64,000 nt of DNA, taken from an uncultured Rubripirellula sp. (lineage in GTDB: Bacteria > Planctomycetota > Planctomycetia > Pirellulales > Pirellulaceae). The DNA lies in contig CALJHC010000013.1 in assembly GCA_938075415.1 (NCBI GenBank), forward strand, positions 206,180 through 270,179, in the 5' to 3' direction. Shown here one piece after another: positions 45,540 through 55,005 of the stretch. Position numbers and translations under genes: made by a program. The stretch's first letter is position 1. Every line of letters begins with the position of its first letter. The notes beneath the pieces are model-generated. The model was not told where the DNA came from and ran no database searches. It was given only the letters and a program-made list of their open reading frames with translations.

Positions 45540-47519
45540 CTACATTCTCGGAACAACACCAATTCCCAAAAGATGCAAACCAAGCTGCAACACTCGACCT
45601 GTAAGACACACCAAAGCGAGTCGTGTTGCCTGAATCTGCGGTGTCTCAGCCCGCAGAACATGACAATTCTCATTGAATTTAGAATACGTTTTCGCCGTCT
45701 CCAAAAGATAATCAACAAGCTGATTCGGAGCATAATCCTTGTGCAGGCCAACAAGCGATTCCTCCAACTTCATCAGCATCAAGGCTAGATTTCTTTCTGC
45801 CGGATGTGAGAACACCCAACCCTCTTTGGCAATCAGCTTGACGATGTCAGATTCCGCCTTCTTAGCGTTTTCCAATATCTTCTGCGTTCTCGCATACGAA
45901 TACTGAACGTACGCAGAAGTGTTACCATCCAAGGCCACCATCTTCTCGAGGTTGAATCGATAATCACTTGTTCGGTGGTGACTGAGATCGGCGAATTTAA
46001 TGGCACCAATCCCAACCGCCTCCGCGATCATCTCCTGCTCGGCATGCTCCATGGGTGGATCAAAAGTCCTCAAGCGTTCGGGATCACAGACAACTTTCTT
46101 GGCACGCTCAACGGCACCATCCAACAAGCTCTCGAGGCCAATCAGTGAACCGCTACGCGTTTTCATTGGCTTTCCGTCTTCACCCAACACGGTGCCAAAG
46201 TTCACGTGCACAAGCTTGACATGCTCGAGCCCAAATTGATCAGCAACCGCAAAGAGTTTCTCAAAGTGTTCACTTTGGCGGGTGTCCACCACGTACAGGA
46301 TCTCAGCAGGATCAAACTGCTCAAGTCGATACTGCAGCGTCGCCAAATCAGTCGTTGCGTATAAGAAAGCACCGTCCTGCTTCTGAACAATCATCGGCGC
46401 ATCAAAACCAGACAGGAAAACGCAAACGGCTCCGTCACTATCTTGAGCGAGACCCTCGCTTCGAAGCTTCTGCACAACTCCACTCAACTGAGAATGATAA
46501 AAGCTCTCACCGAGAGTGTGATCGAAGGTCACATCCAAACGCTCGTAGACTCGGTTGATCTCATCTTTACAATGAGGAAGAAATCGCTCCCAAAGCGAGA
46601 GATTTTCAGGATCACCCTGATGCAGCTTAGCTGTTTCTTCCAAAACGGCTTCATCGATTCGGGGATGCAAAGACGCTCGCTCCGACCAGACTTGATCATT
46701 CTCTACGGCATCAATTTTCAGTCTTGCCGCCTCCACGGCGGCAATCGCTCCGGAACACCGTCGCTCGGCCGAGCTGACAGTTTTTTTTGCGGACTTCTGC
46801 TTGGAAGTTTCCGCATTTACCAACGCATCCTTCGCCAGCTGGACCGCGGACTCGGCGTCCATGACTGATCGTTCAAGTGCATCAATCGATTTCTTTGATT
46901 TTCTGTATTCAATCAGTTGGTTCACAATCCTGTACAGCTTCGATAATTCCTGCACAGGATTCGCGTCGACGATCTTCGCATCACCAAAGTGTTTGTATCC
47001 GTAGATGATGATGCCAAACTGCGTCCCCCAATCACCAAGATGGTTGTCGGTGACCACCCTGTGTCCAAGGAACCGCAAGCACCGAGCCAACGCATCACCA
47101 ATGACCGTGCTACGAATGTGTCCGACATGCATCGGCTTTGCGACATTCGGAGAAGAAAAATCAATCACGATGGATTGCTCACCTTCCTGAGACGACACCC
47201 CACAGCGTTCGTCACCCAATAATCCACTGGTCACGCGAGATAGATAATCATCTTTGATGGTCAAATTGATGAACCCGGGACCAGCGACCTGAGGTGGATT
47301 GCAGACGTCATCGATCTGCAATTTTTCAATCAGTTCGCTTGCGACCTCGCGTGGGTTACGCCCAAGCTCCTTACTGAGCGGCATCGCACAGTTGCATTGA
47401 TAATCACCGTGTTTTGGATCCGCCGTCGGGCGAATCATCGCTGCATATTGATCAGCTCGGTCGGTGACCGATGCCAACGCATTTCGAAAACGGTCTTGAA
47501 GAAGGTTAGGAAGATGCAT
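45540..47519 (-). CDS. argS: Arginyl-tRNA synthetase with coiled-coil insertion
   Basis: 659 residues from ATG 47519 (a TTG three codons earlier opens the longest frame). It charges tRNA-Arg. The N-terminal Arg-S add-on domain (DYQCNCAMPLSKELGRNPRE) is present, then the HIGH motif as HVGHIRS, NHLGDWGTQFG, the KMSKS-equivalent GKPMKTRSG and the anticodon-binding DALR domain (ALMLMKLEESL to the end). Between about residues 205 and 280 is a highly charged helical insertion (SIDALERSVMDAESAVQLAK) that is about 70 residues longer than in E. coli. It follows rsfS by about 250 bases. Confidence 0.97.
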   Translation of the reverse strand: MHLPNLLQDRFRNALASVTDRADQYAAMIRPTADPKHGDYQCNCAMPLSKELGRNPREVASELIEKLQIDDVCNPPQVAGPGFINLTIKDDYLSRVTSGLLGDERCGVSSQEGEQSIVIDFSSPNVAKPMHVGHIRSTVIGDALARCLRFLGHRVVTDNHLGDWGTQFGIIIYGYKHFGDAKIVDANPVQELSKLYRIVNQLIEYRKSKKSIDALERSVMDAESAVQLAKDALVNAETSKQKSAKKTVSSAERRCSGAIAAVEAARLKIDAVENDQVWSERASLHPRIDEAVLEETAKLHQGDPENLSLWERFLPHCKDEINRVYERLDVTFDHTLGESFYHSQLSGVVQKLRSEGLAQDSDGAVCVFLSGFDAPMIVQKQDGAFLYATTDLATLQYRLEQFDPAEILYVVDTRQSEHFEKLFAVADQFGLEHVKLVHVNFGTVLGEDGKPMKTRSGSLIGLESLLDGAVERAKKVVCDPERLRTFDPPMEHAEQEMIAEAVGIGAIKFADLSHHRTSDYRFNLEKMVALDGNTSAYVQYSYARTQKILENAKKAESDIVKLIAKEGWVFSHPAERNLALMLMKLEESLVGLHKDYAPNQLVDYLLETAKTYSKFNENCHVLRAETPQIQATRLALVCLTGRVLQLGLHLLGIGVVPRM

Positions 47520-47524
47520 TGCAA

Positions 47525-47562
47525 TCAATCAGGGCGAATAAGCTCAATCAGGTCGAATAAGC
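47525..47562. repeat. 19-bp tandem doublet upstream of argS
   Basis: Two adjacent units, tcaatcagggcgaataagc and tcaatcaggtcgaataagc, differ at one base. They occupy the leader immediately upstream of the argS ATG and so may space or mask its ribosome-binding region. Confidence 0.85.
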
Positions 47563-47769
47563 AAAGGTAAGAAAGGCTGGCACAATCGAAGTCGCCAACC
47601 ATGGCACAAGTGACCGAGGCGCACGTACTGGAGTCTCATTTGTATCAACATCCCATCCAGCAGTGCTAGGGAGTTGATGCACTGGTGTGACAGAAAATGT
47701 CGAGCAACCAAACCGCCCAACACAAGGATTCAATCAACCATCCAAAACGGCTGATTTCCAAAAGGTCGA

Positions 47770-48384
47770 CTACTCCGGATTACCGACACCTAAATCATTC
47801 AAGGGAATCAGAGTGCCGTCGGCCCACAGTGATTCCAGATCATAGTACTCACGAGTCTCATCATCAAAAAGATGAATTACCACGCTTCCGTAATCGAGCA
47901 CGATCCAGCGACTCTCTTCGTAACCCTCAATTCCCATCCGTTTGTCACCCAGATCTTTTTCCAGGACATCATCGATTTGCTCGCTAATGGCATGCAGTTG
48001 CCGCCGGCTTGTCCCCGAGGCGAGCACAAAAAAGTCAAACTCGGCGCTCTGACCGGAAACATCAAGAACAGCAACGTCCTGACCGTTATTATCCAAAGCA
48101 ACTTGAGCCGCGGCTGCCGCGAGTTTTTTCGCCTCGTCCGTTCCCATCGGACGGATAGCTCGCTCGGTCGGTGGCGTTGCGATGCCAGTCTCGTCAATGA
48201 CTTCGGCCTGATCTGCCTCAACAGCCAAATCAGTCACATCTTCGGCTTTGGAATCAGCGGGTTGATTATCTGACACAGTTCGACAGCCTGGCTCGGGTTG
48301 GTTGTCTGACTCAACTGAGTCAGTAAATTGGGTGGTCACCGATCTAAAGTCTAGTGATTTTGCAGAGTCTGTCACGCAGTCCAA
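47770..48384 (-). CDS. rsfS: Ribosomal silencing factor RsfS with long N-terminal extension
   Basis: 204 residues from TTG; the core begins near an internal ATG at 48147 (MGTDEAKKLAAAAAQ). RsfS binds ribosomal protein uL14 and blocks subunit joining when nutrients are short. Core motifs are DVSGQSAEFDFFVLASGTSR, LEKDLGDKRMGIEGYEES, WIVLDYGSVVIHLFDDETRE and YYDLESLW. The first 79 residues are acidic and low in hydrophobics (SVESDNQPEPG) and are probably disordered; the start could be at several codons. The adjacent nadD seen in many bacteria is absent. Confidence 0.93.
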   Translation of the reverse strand: MDCVTDSAKSLDFRSVTTQFTDSVESDNQPEPGCRTVSDNQPADSKAEDVTDLAVEADQAEVIDETGIATPPTERAIRPMGTDEAKKLAAAAAQVALDNNGQDVAVLDVSGQSAEFDFFVLASGTSRRQLHAISEQIDDVLEKDLGDKRMGIEGYEESRWIVLDYGSVVIHLFDDETREYYDLESLWADGTLIPLNDLGVGNPE

Positions 48385-48452
48385 TGCACGAAAGTCTCGG
48401 GAATCTTACTCATTTCACTCACATCACACCCTCCCTCTAGGACTCCTCCACG

Positions 48453-48923
48453 ATGGCCGACTGGACAGAAGAAGGCAAAAAAGCCCCCGCGTTTACACTT
48501 TTGGATGACGCTGGCAACAAGGTTCGCCTGAGCGAACTGAAGGGTAATCCCGTTGTTCTGTATTTCTACCCACGGGATAACACACCCGGATGCACGAAAG
48601 AAGCTTGTGCTCTCAGGGATCGCTGGGCGGAATTAAAAAAGCTCAAAGTGCAACTTTTCGGCATCAGCACCGATACCGCAGCAAGCCATACGAAATTCAA
48701 AGAGAAATTCGATCTACCCTTTCCTCTCCTGGTTGATGAAAACCACGCAATGGCTGAAAAATACGGTGCATGGAGAGAAAAGAACATGTACGGAAAAAAA
48801 TCGATGGGAATTCAGCGTTCCACCTACGTGATCGATGCCCAAGGGAAGGTTGCGAAACTCTTCAAACGAGTTCGCGTCGACGGACATGACCAGCAGATCA
48901 TCGATGCCCTGAACGAACTCTAA
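48453..48923 (+). CDS. bcp: Thiol peroxidase of the Bcp/PrxQ family
   Basis: 156 residues. It reduces peroxides with thioredoxin electrons. The thioredoxin fold carries the peroxidatic Cys in YPRDNTPGCTKEACAL, with the second Cys five residues later as expected for the PrxQ type. FPLLVDENHAMAEKYGAW and RSTYVIDAQGKV complete the pattern. The ATG (MADWTEEGKKAPAF) follows CTAGGACTCCTCCACG. It is divergent from rsfS with about 70 bases between. Confidence 0.96.
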   Translation: MADWTEEGKKAPAFTLLDDAGNKVRLSELKGNPVVLYFYPRDNTPGCTKEACALRDRWAELKKLKVQLFGISTDTAASHTKFKEKFDLPFPLLVDENHAMAEKYGAWREKNMYGKKSMGIQRSTYVIDAQGKVAKLFKRVRVDGHDQQIIDALNEL

Positions 48924-49672
48924 TGCACTCACCAAGCGACACCGGAACGAATTCGGCAATGGATTCCATGGTGGATCATCAATATCTCCGCTGATCACGG
49001 TTTATCCGACCTGAGATCGGAGCTTTGCACGTCGTATCCAACTCTCGCCAGTTCGCAAAAACGAATCTGACAACGACCGCGAGAGCAGGCAACACAAAAT
49101 TCAAATTCTCGGCCTTGCACTGGGCACATGTTGCGGCCGCGAACAAGGTGGGCTTCAAACCGACAACCCGCGAACCCTTTCTTTACACCGCCGCCGACGG
49201 CCGAATCCTATCAACCGAACCCGGCGATACTTCGCCAGAATACGTTGATTCAATCGCCCAATTGATCCGAAAGACGATCGATGTGCATCCTCTGATTCGC
49301 CCTATTCACAGGCTGTGCCGTGGCATGACTGGTACCAAGATCCGGTGAAACTTGACATTGAAGTTCCACCAAGAACCGCATCTTCCACTATTGCAAGATG
49401 ACCGGCTCTGCAAGATGACCGGCTCCGCAAGATGAGTGGTGACACTGCAACATTCGACAAACAATCAACGATAGATCCGCTCCCAAAGACGCGACAACAT
49501 TGGGATGCTCGCGAAACCAGACTTGCGAACGCCTTTACAATGGAGAATCACTGGGTTCGGCTCAGTGATCACGGCTGCTCATTAAAACTGCAGTAATCCA
49601 AAACATCTTGCCATCACCCATCCCTTTGATTCCCAGAATATTTCGCTTCTTCAAAATGAAAAAAAAATGGCA
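48924..49672. other. Intergenic region
   Basis: About 750 bases. A plus frame at 49025-49348 (107 codons from TTG) has somewhat gene-like codon use (FKPTTREPFLYTAADGRIL) but no start signal and no family, so it is left uncalled. A 17-base doublet (gcaagatgaccggctct and a near copy) lies at about 49395-49430. No RNA gene seen. Confidence 0.45.
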
Positions 49673-51571
49673 TCACGACCTGGCCGAGTTGCCGAAAAAT
49701 CGCTTCACATGGATGGAATGCGGTTTTGGTCCCAGCATCACCAAAGCGCAACTTGCAACCGTGGATCCAACTAGGTCCCAAAGAAATGGGTTGAGCCCGA
49801 GAAATTCAAACGCTCGAAACTCTCCCTCGCTCCAATAGCCCCAACCGGTCAACGCAACATGGGTCATCGTCCCTCCAAGCATTCCGGCGACCGCTGCCCA
49901 TGAAGTCATCCGGCGCCAGTACAAGGCGAGAACAAGCGGAATCAGAAAACATGCCGCGAGTCCACCCGTTGCAAAAACGATCAGGTCTTGAAGATAGCGG
50001 GGAGGATTCAGAACAAAAATCAACGCAAAAACACCGACGAAAATCGTCACCGTGTGACTTAGACGTTTTACTTTTTTCTCCGAAGCGCCATGACGAATAA
50101 ATCCTTGATAGAGATCACGTACAACTGCAGAAGAAACGACCAGCAGGAAACTGTCCACACTGGACATTACCGCGGCAAACGGTGCCGCAACCAGGATCCC
50201 CGCCAACCATGGCATCCCCGCTCCACGTGTCAAATGAGTTGCCAAGTCCGGCATGGTGCGATCCGGATCGATTTCCATCCCCGGCAACAAAACCCTGGCA
50301 CAGCAGAAAACAACGACCAAAGAGAAGTAGATCACCGCGTAATAGATTGAGACGGTGATAATTGAATAACGCAACGTCCGAGTATCTTTGAACGACAACA
50401 ATCGAACCAGATTACTTGGCTGACCCGTTGCTGCGAATGGCCAGAAAATGAAAAAACTAATGGCTGAACCAAACGCCAAAAAACCCAACGAGCTCGATGC
50501 ACTTGGACCGGGATTTGTCAGGTAAACGCCTGGCTCATCGGCTCCAAATTCATAAGACTCCCAATCTGCTGACTGGATCTCCACCTCGACGCGGTCAAAC
50601 GCTTTGTTGGAAATCAATGCACGAGCTCTCCGTTCATCCGCCTCGGTTGTCAGTCGCAACAGCTCAACTTCCGGACTAAGTTCGGCACCGGCCGGTATCG
50701 ACACGGACTCTGCCACTCGCACCAGATGTTCGCCATCATCAATCCAAGCGCCTTTGGGAATGTCAATCGCATCTTCATGAACCTCGCTGGACCGCAGAAC
50801 TCCGACTCCGTGCTCTGGCGGAGTCATTTCCGCCAACTGCCTTGTGGCACTTTCGAGTCCTCCAACCTGATGCAAGGTCAGACCTAGCATCAAAATGACC
50901 CCAACGAACATCACGATTCCCTGCATCACATCAGTCCAGACGACCGCACGAAATCCCCCGTAGACAACGTAAACAATGACGGCAACCGAAAAGACAATCA
51001 AGCAAACAAGGTAATCGGGCTCAGCCTGATTAACCCAAGGAACATTTGAGACCAAATTACCGACTCCACTCACCACCGATTGGAAAATTGGATCACCTGC
51101 GAAAAGAGTCGTCAGGATTTTCCCGCCAGCTTTAAACTGAGCCACCAAGTAGAAGAACATGAAAAAAATCAGCAACAGCGTGGCGACCAATCCCGTCACT
51201 GGACTCTCGAACCGTGCTCGAAGCACCTCGGGAATGGTTAGTGCGTTGGTCTGCCTTGCCACCTGATTAATTCTCTTACCAATCACTGCCATGGAAACCA
51301 ACGGCAACACCATGTAACCAGCAATCCACAAAGATAGCGACCAACCATGAGTGTAGATCAAAGCGGGAAACCCCATGAATGATCCACCCGAGGCATTGGT
51401 TGCAGCAAAAGTCAACGCAAAGGCCCACACCCCAAAACTGCGACTTCCAAGAAAATACTCACCAACAAACTCCTTGCCCTTCGCAACACGATTGGACAGC
51501 ATCGCAAGTAGAAAAACCGCGACGGTATAGAGAACAAAGGTGACGAGCGCCGTGTTTGTACCATCAGTCAT
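49673..51571 (-). CDS. Sodium:solute symporter, PanF-like
   Basis: 632 residues, about 13 membrane spans of the SSS family. FGVWAFALTFAATNASGGSF includes the sodium-site helix, and GGFRAVVWTDVMQGIVMF is the family signature near residue 215. ILVAAPFAAVMSSVDSFLLV is another conserved helix. An external loop of about 110 residues between helices (EHGVGVLRSSEVHEDA to FGADEPGVYL) is an unusual insertion. The adjacent DUF997 (YhdT) gene overlaps its start by 8 bases, the same pairing as yhdT-panF in enterobacteria, where PanF imports pantothenate. Substrate here may instead be an amino acid, given the peptide and D-amino-acid enzymes upstream. Confidence 0.93.
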   Translation of the reverse strand: MTDGTNTALVTFVLYTVAVFLLAMLSNRVAKGKEFVGEYFLGSRSFGVWAFALTFAATNASGGSFMGFPALIYTHGWSLSLWIAGYMVLPLVSMAVIGKRINQVARQTNALTIPEVLRARFESPVTGLVATLLLIFFMFFYLVAQFKAGGKILTTLFAGDPIFQSVVSGVGNLVSNVPWVNQAEPDYLVCLIVFSVAVIVYVVYGGFRAVVWTDVMQGIVMFVGVILMLGLTLHQVGGLESATRQLAEMTPPEHGVGVLRSSEVHEDAIDIPKGAWIDDGEHLVRVAESVSIPAGAELSPEVELLRLTTEADERRARALISNKAFDRVEVEIQSADWESYEFGADEPGVYLTNPGPSASSSLGFLAFGSAISFFIFWPFAATGQPSNLVRLLSFKDTRTLRYSIITVSIYYAVIYFSLVVVFCCARVLLPGMEIDPDRTMPDLATHLTRGAGMPWLAGILVAAPFAAVMSSVDSFLLVVSSAVVRDLYQGFIRHGASEKKVKRLSHTVTIFVGVFALIFVLNPPRYLQDLIVFATGGLAACFLIPLVLALYWRRMTSWAAVAGMLGGTMTHVALTGWGYWSEGEFRAFEFLGLNPFLWDLVGSTVASCALVMLGPKPHSIHVKRFFGNSARS

Positions 51572-51908
51572 TTGTTAACGCCTCCGTGTCAGTCGCCTCG
51601 TTAACGGAAACATTCAACTGAGTCGTGAGTGGCTCATCGTGAATACCAAATATGGCAAACGCAATACTTGCAAGCGACGTCAAAACCCATGGCACGGCCA
51701 CGCCCCAGAACACCCAATCGGGCATCCCCATGACAGTTTCCAACGTTTCAGGATTCACCGACTGATACCCGAAATAACCGCAGTAAACCAGAGTCCATAC
51801 AAAAGAACCCAACCAGATAAGAAGTATCCACTTTGCTTCACCCAGCGAGCGAGCGACCAAGTCGCCGCGTTCCCCGTCATGACCTGGATTTTGTATTTTT
51901 GATTGCAT
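51564..51908 (-). CDS. DUF997 (YhdT-like) membrane protein
   Basis: 114 residues with two hydrophobic helices (WILLIWLGSFVWTLVYCGYF and VAVPWVLTSLASIAFAIFGI). This is the DUF997/YhdT plan. Its gene overlaps the symporter start by 8 bases, so the two are translated together, and it is probably an accessory of the symporter. The last 25 residues are acidic. There is no enzyme motif. Confidence 0.85.
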   Translation of the reverse strand: MQSKIQNPGHDGERGDLVARSLGEAKWILLIWLGSFVWTLVYCGYFGYQSVNPETLETVMGMPDWVFWGVAVPWVLTSLASIAFAIFGIHDEPLTTQLNVSVNEATDTEALTND

Positions 51909-52207
51909 GACTCACCCCATAAAAAACAGCGTCTCGGAAAACGATATCACAACCCGCAAACTGCATTGCACTTTGCAGTATTTTCCCGTCCCAACTTACC
52001 CCAAACCGGGCAACATCAGGACTGAACCAAAGCACGTCCCGCCTTGAAGAACAAATCTCTCGCTGATCACGGAATTCACCTGCCGAATTGGCAACGAGAT
52101 TAGATCAATCGCGACGGATCGAGAACGCGTTCCGACTGGCTAATCGCAATGACACGATCAAAACGGTCGTCAGAGAAACCTTCGGGTACCTAATAAAACC
52201 GCTCAGT
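51909..52207. other. Intergenic region
   Basis: About 300 bases between the aldolase-like gene and the symporter pair, all on the minus strand. No gene, repeat or terminator seen, so read-through from the upstream pair is possible. Confidence 0.45.
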
Positions 52208-53353
52208 CTAGCTGTTCCGACCAACGCCGTGTGGTGCGCCGAGGCGATCACGGGCGTCAACTTCCCAACGTTCATCCATGAGTTGTCCGTTTCGCATCAC
52301 CGCTACAGATCGGTGCAATGCCACTGTCGGGCAGACATGACGGGGCAATGCGATCAGGACCTCACCAATCCCGAACTTATCAGCCAACGCAGTCTGCACA
52401 ACCAAATGCTCTTCACTTTGACCGACAAAGACAGCATCAGAAATGCCCGGGAAGATAACTCGGCGAGCAAGAGGCATTTCTGCAGCAACTGACTTGTATC
52501 CCAAATCAAAACACAGCAGGTTGGAATTCGGTTTGCTAATCACCCGAGTCAACATTGCCAAGGCGATCTGAAAGGGCAACTCGGAATATTGATAACCGTA
52601 TCCATGATCCCAAAACATTGGTGTTCCTGGACTGCATTGCCAATGACAGTTCTGAGACCAAAAACCAAATGTGGGCGAACCACCGACAACAAGCTCGGGC
52701 GAAGGATTGCGATCCATCTCTCGGTTCAACAACTCCAGAACAAGGGATGCATCTTGGTGCCTTTCATCAACATCAGGCTGATGTAAATGGCCATCATAGA
52801 CATGCAAACCTCGATAATGAAACGACGAGGATGTCTCAATCTTATCCCGCAGCATATCTAGCTTGGATCCTAACGGGACGCCGGTGCGACTCATTCCACA
52901 ATCCACATCAATCCATAAGCCCGTGGTCGGATTTCCATCCTTGCCGAGAACTTTCTCCATCAGTGATAAAGCTTCCGGATCGTCAACCAAACAGGAAAAT
53001 CGCGTTTGATTATATTCCGAAACCAGCCGTCCAAACCAATCAAGGTTCGGTCCAACCAGAGGGTAAGCAATCAGAATATCCTTCGCACCACAACCAGCGA
53101 CCATTTCAGCCTCGGCCAAAGTCGCGACCTTAAATTGCTCGATCCCAGCATCTTGCTGCATTTTAATCACACGGGACATCTTGTGAGTTTTCACATGAGG
53201 ACGTAGGCGTGAGGTGTCACCACCAACGGCCGTGATCATTGCCGCAAGATTACCTTCGACACGACCAGCATCCACGAGCAAACCGGGTGAAGCGATGGAC
53301 TCAAAAGCTGATGAATCCATTTCAGATAAATTTGGCCAAAGTTGCTTTTCCAT
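52208..53353 (-). CDS. D-threonine aldolase / D-serine dehydratase-like PLP enzyme
   Basis: 381 residues of the alanine racemase N-terminal barrel superfamily, fold type III. The PLP Lys is Lys55 in RPHVKTHK. The metal ligands expected for D-threonine aldolase and DSD1-type dehydratases are His339 and Cys341 in PRHVCP. WIDVDCGMSRTGV and GLHVYDGHLH are typical barrel strands. The family splits beta-hydroxy-D-amino acids (for example D-threonine to glycine and acetaldehyde) or deaminates D-serine; the choice cannot be made from sequence. It follows the M19 dipeptidase by 58 bases. Confidence 0.93.
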   Translation of the reverse strand: MEKQLWPNLSEMDSSAFESIASPGLLVDAGRVEGNLAAMITAVGGDTSRLRPHVKTHKMSRVIKMQQDAGIEQFKVATLAEAEMVAGCGAKDILIAYPLVGPNLDWFGRLVSEYNQTRFSCLVDDPEALSLMEKVLGKDGNPTTGLWIDVDCGMSRTGVPLGSKLDMLRDKIETSSSFHYRGLHVYDGHLHQPDVDERHQDASLVLELLNREMDRNPSPELVVGGSPTFGFWSQNCHWQCSPGTPMFWDHGYGYQYSELPFQIALAMLTRVISKPNSNLLCFDLGYKSVAAEMPLARRVIFPGISDAVFVGQSEEHLVVQTALADKFGIGEVLIALPRHVCPTVALHRSVAVMRNGQLMDERWEVDARDRLGAPHGVGRNS

Positions 53354-53411
53354 CGTGAACCATCAATCTCGGGTGGGTAACCTGCAAACTTCGCTGATAA
53401 TGTTAACTTGA

Positions 53412-54500
53412 TCAAACTGAAGTTCTGTCCGCAGATGACCAGGCTTCCCGAATAAATCGCAGAAAGTTCATGTGGCAGATTCCCAGCAAATCCCGCTCGT
53501 CATAGCCTCGGCCCTCCAAAATTTGGACGAATCGTTCTAAATCAGCGATTGTGTCCAGATCGCTGGGCGATTGCTCGGTCCCATAGCCACCGTCCAAATC
53601 AGTCCCGATCCCAAGATACTGAGTCGTCCCAAGTAACTGTGAAATATGATCAATATGATCAGCGAGTGCCGAGAAGTTCGCACCGGGGTGATTTTGATGG
53701 TTGCTGATTCCGCGTTTCCAATTTGGCACTACCATCCAAACGTCCATTGCAACGCCGATCACTGAACCTCGTTCTGCCAACGCTTTGATTTGTTCGTCAG
53801 AGAGTTGCCTTGGATCATCGACCAACGCGCGGCAGTTGTGATGACTGGCCCAAACGGGACCGGAAAAAAGATCAAGGGCATTCCAGAAGGTTGGCTCAGA
53901 CAAATGAGTTGCGTCCAGAATGATTCCCAGCCGATCCATCGCCATCAGCAGCTGGCGCCCCGCATCACTCAACGGCCCAACCTCATCATGCCCCAACGCA
54001 TAGCGTCCAATGCCGTAATGAGCAGGTCCCAATGCTCGCAGACCCTCCGCATGTGCTTGGTCTAGATCATCAAGAGTCCGTAACGAATCGGCCCCTTCCA
54101 GGCTCAAGATATATCCAATCGGACATTCCTCCGGATTGGCTTTCCATTGCTGTAGGTGATCCTCAAGGCCAGCCAAATCACGAACTTGCCTCAAAGCACC
54201 CTCAAGCTCCATCGCGCGATACCAAGCAAGCTGCCCCTGAGTCATCGCCCATGCCTGCGAGGGAGACTCCCAGGCTCCCACCGGACCCGGAGGCTTCATG
54301 CAGCCCGCAAGCTGTGTTGCAACACAAAGCCCAATTCCGCCACGACGCATTTCAGGAAAAGCGACCGTCCCGGTTCCGCGCCCTTTCAGGTCATGGAGGT
54401 CCTTTTCTAAATCACGAATGACGGAAACACTTTGACGAAGGTCACGGTTGTACTCGAGCGCATTGAGACTCAAATCAAGGTGGGCATCAAATAGAAACAT
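53412..54500 (-). CDS. Membrane dipeptidase (peptidase family M19)
   Basis: 362 residues with the binuclear zinc layout of renal dipeptidase: DAHLD near the N-terminus, the bridging Glu in LSLEGADSL, DATHLS, ASHHNCRAL and GTDLDGGYG. M19 enzymes split dipeptides and accept a D residue in the C-terminal position. No signal peptide is seen (it starts MFLFDAHLDL), so it should be cytoplasmic. It leads a run with the D-threonine aldolase-like gene, which fits breakdown of dipeptides containing D-amino acids. Confidence 0.95.
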   Translation of the reverse strand: MFLFDAHLDLSLNALEYNRDLRQSVSVIRDLEKDLHDLKGRGTGTVAFPEMRRGGIGLCVATQLAGCMKPPGPVGAWESPSQAWAMTQGQLAWYRAMELEGALRQVRDLAGLEDHLQQWKANPEECPIGYILSLEGADSLRTLDDLDQAHAEGLRALGPAHYGIGRYALGHDEVGPLSDAGRQLLMAMDRLGIILDATHLSEPTFWNALDLFSGPVWASHHNCRALVDDPRQLSDEQIKALAERGSVIGVAMDVWMVVPNWKRGISNHQNHPGANFSALADHIDHISQLLGTTQYLGIGTDLDGGYGTEQSPSDLDTIADLERFVQILEGRGYDERDLLGICHMNFLRFIREAWSSADRTSV

Positions 54501-54570
54501 ATTCGGTCCGGTGATTTTAAAATGATTGTTTCGCTAAGTCGGTTCATCCCAGTGATCAAAGGAGTCTCGC

Positions 54571-54606
54571 GAATCACAAGGGCTCACGGAATCACAAGGG
54601 CTCACG
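54571..54606. repeat. 18-bp exact tandem doublet
   Basis: gaatcacaagggctcacg occurs twice in direct contact, at 54571 and 54589, about 70 bases upstream of the M19 dipeptidase gene. Confidence 0.92.
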
Positions 54607-54959
54607 GATCAAGTTAATGCTAAATTGATTCGATCAGGGGTAATGTCGTCGACGAAACGCTTCGCCTCCATTATCGACCATCACACTGAGCACTACGCTG
54701 TGCATTCAAACGGTGCAATTGAAATCCCCTCATCGCCTACAACCAAGCTGGTGAAGCGAGGCGACAAACCAACGCAATTTCCGAACACCGTAACTTCATG
54801 CATCAAGCAGGATCGATCCCAAGCCACCGGAATGTCCGGCAGTCGCGATCGACCGACTTCCAACAAGGACTTCCGTCGATTGAATCGTTCATGTCAACAT
54901 TTTATCTTTTGGTTGCCAAAATGAACCGATTATCTGACGGTAATGTTGAAGGCATAAAA

Positions 54960-54985
54960 AAAGCCGACCCAGTTGGGTCGGCTTT
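54960..54985 (-). terminator. Intrinsic terminator of the lipoprotein-like gene
   Basis: A perfect 11-bp stem (aaagccgaccc / gggtcggcttt) with a 4-base loop lies 20 bases past the stop codon at 55006. On the minus strand it runs into TTTTTT. Confidence 0.93.
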
Positions 54986-55005
54986 CTATGAATCATCTTT
55001 CTCGC

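Larger units (their letters stand above)
54501..55005. other. Intergenic region with a repeat and a terminator
   Basis: About 500 bases. It has an exact 18-base doublet at 54571-54606 and the terminator of the lipoprotein-like gene at 54960-54985. Plus-strand frames of about 100 codons here have no motif. Confidence 0.55.

Noticed and set aside
47548..47733. 61-codon minus frame between rsfS and argS
   Set aside because: It starts at TTG directly after an in-frame TGA, includes the tandem doublet at its 3' end, and has no motif, though its C-terminus is hydrophobic.
49025..49348. 107-codon plus frame after bcp
   Set aside because: Codon use is somewhat gene-like, but it starts at TTG without a ribosome-binding site and matches nothing I recognise; it may be a relic.
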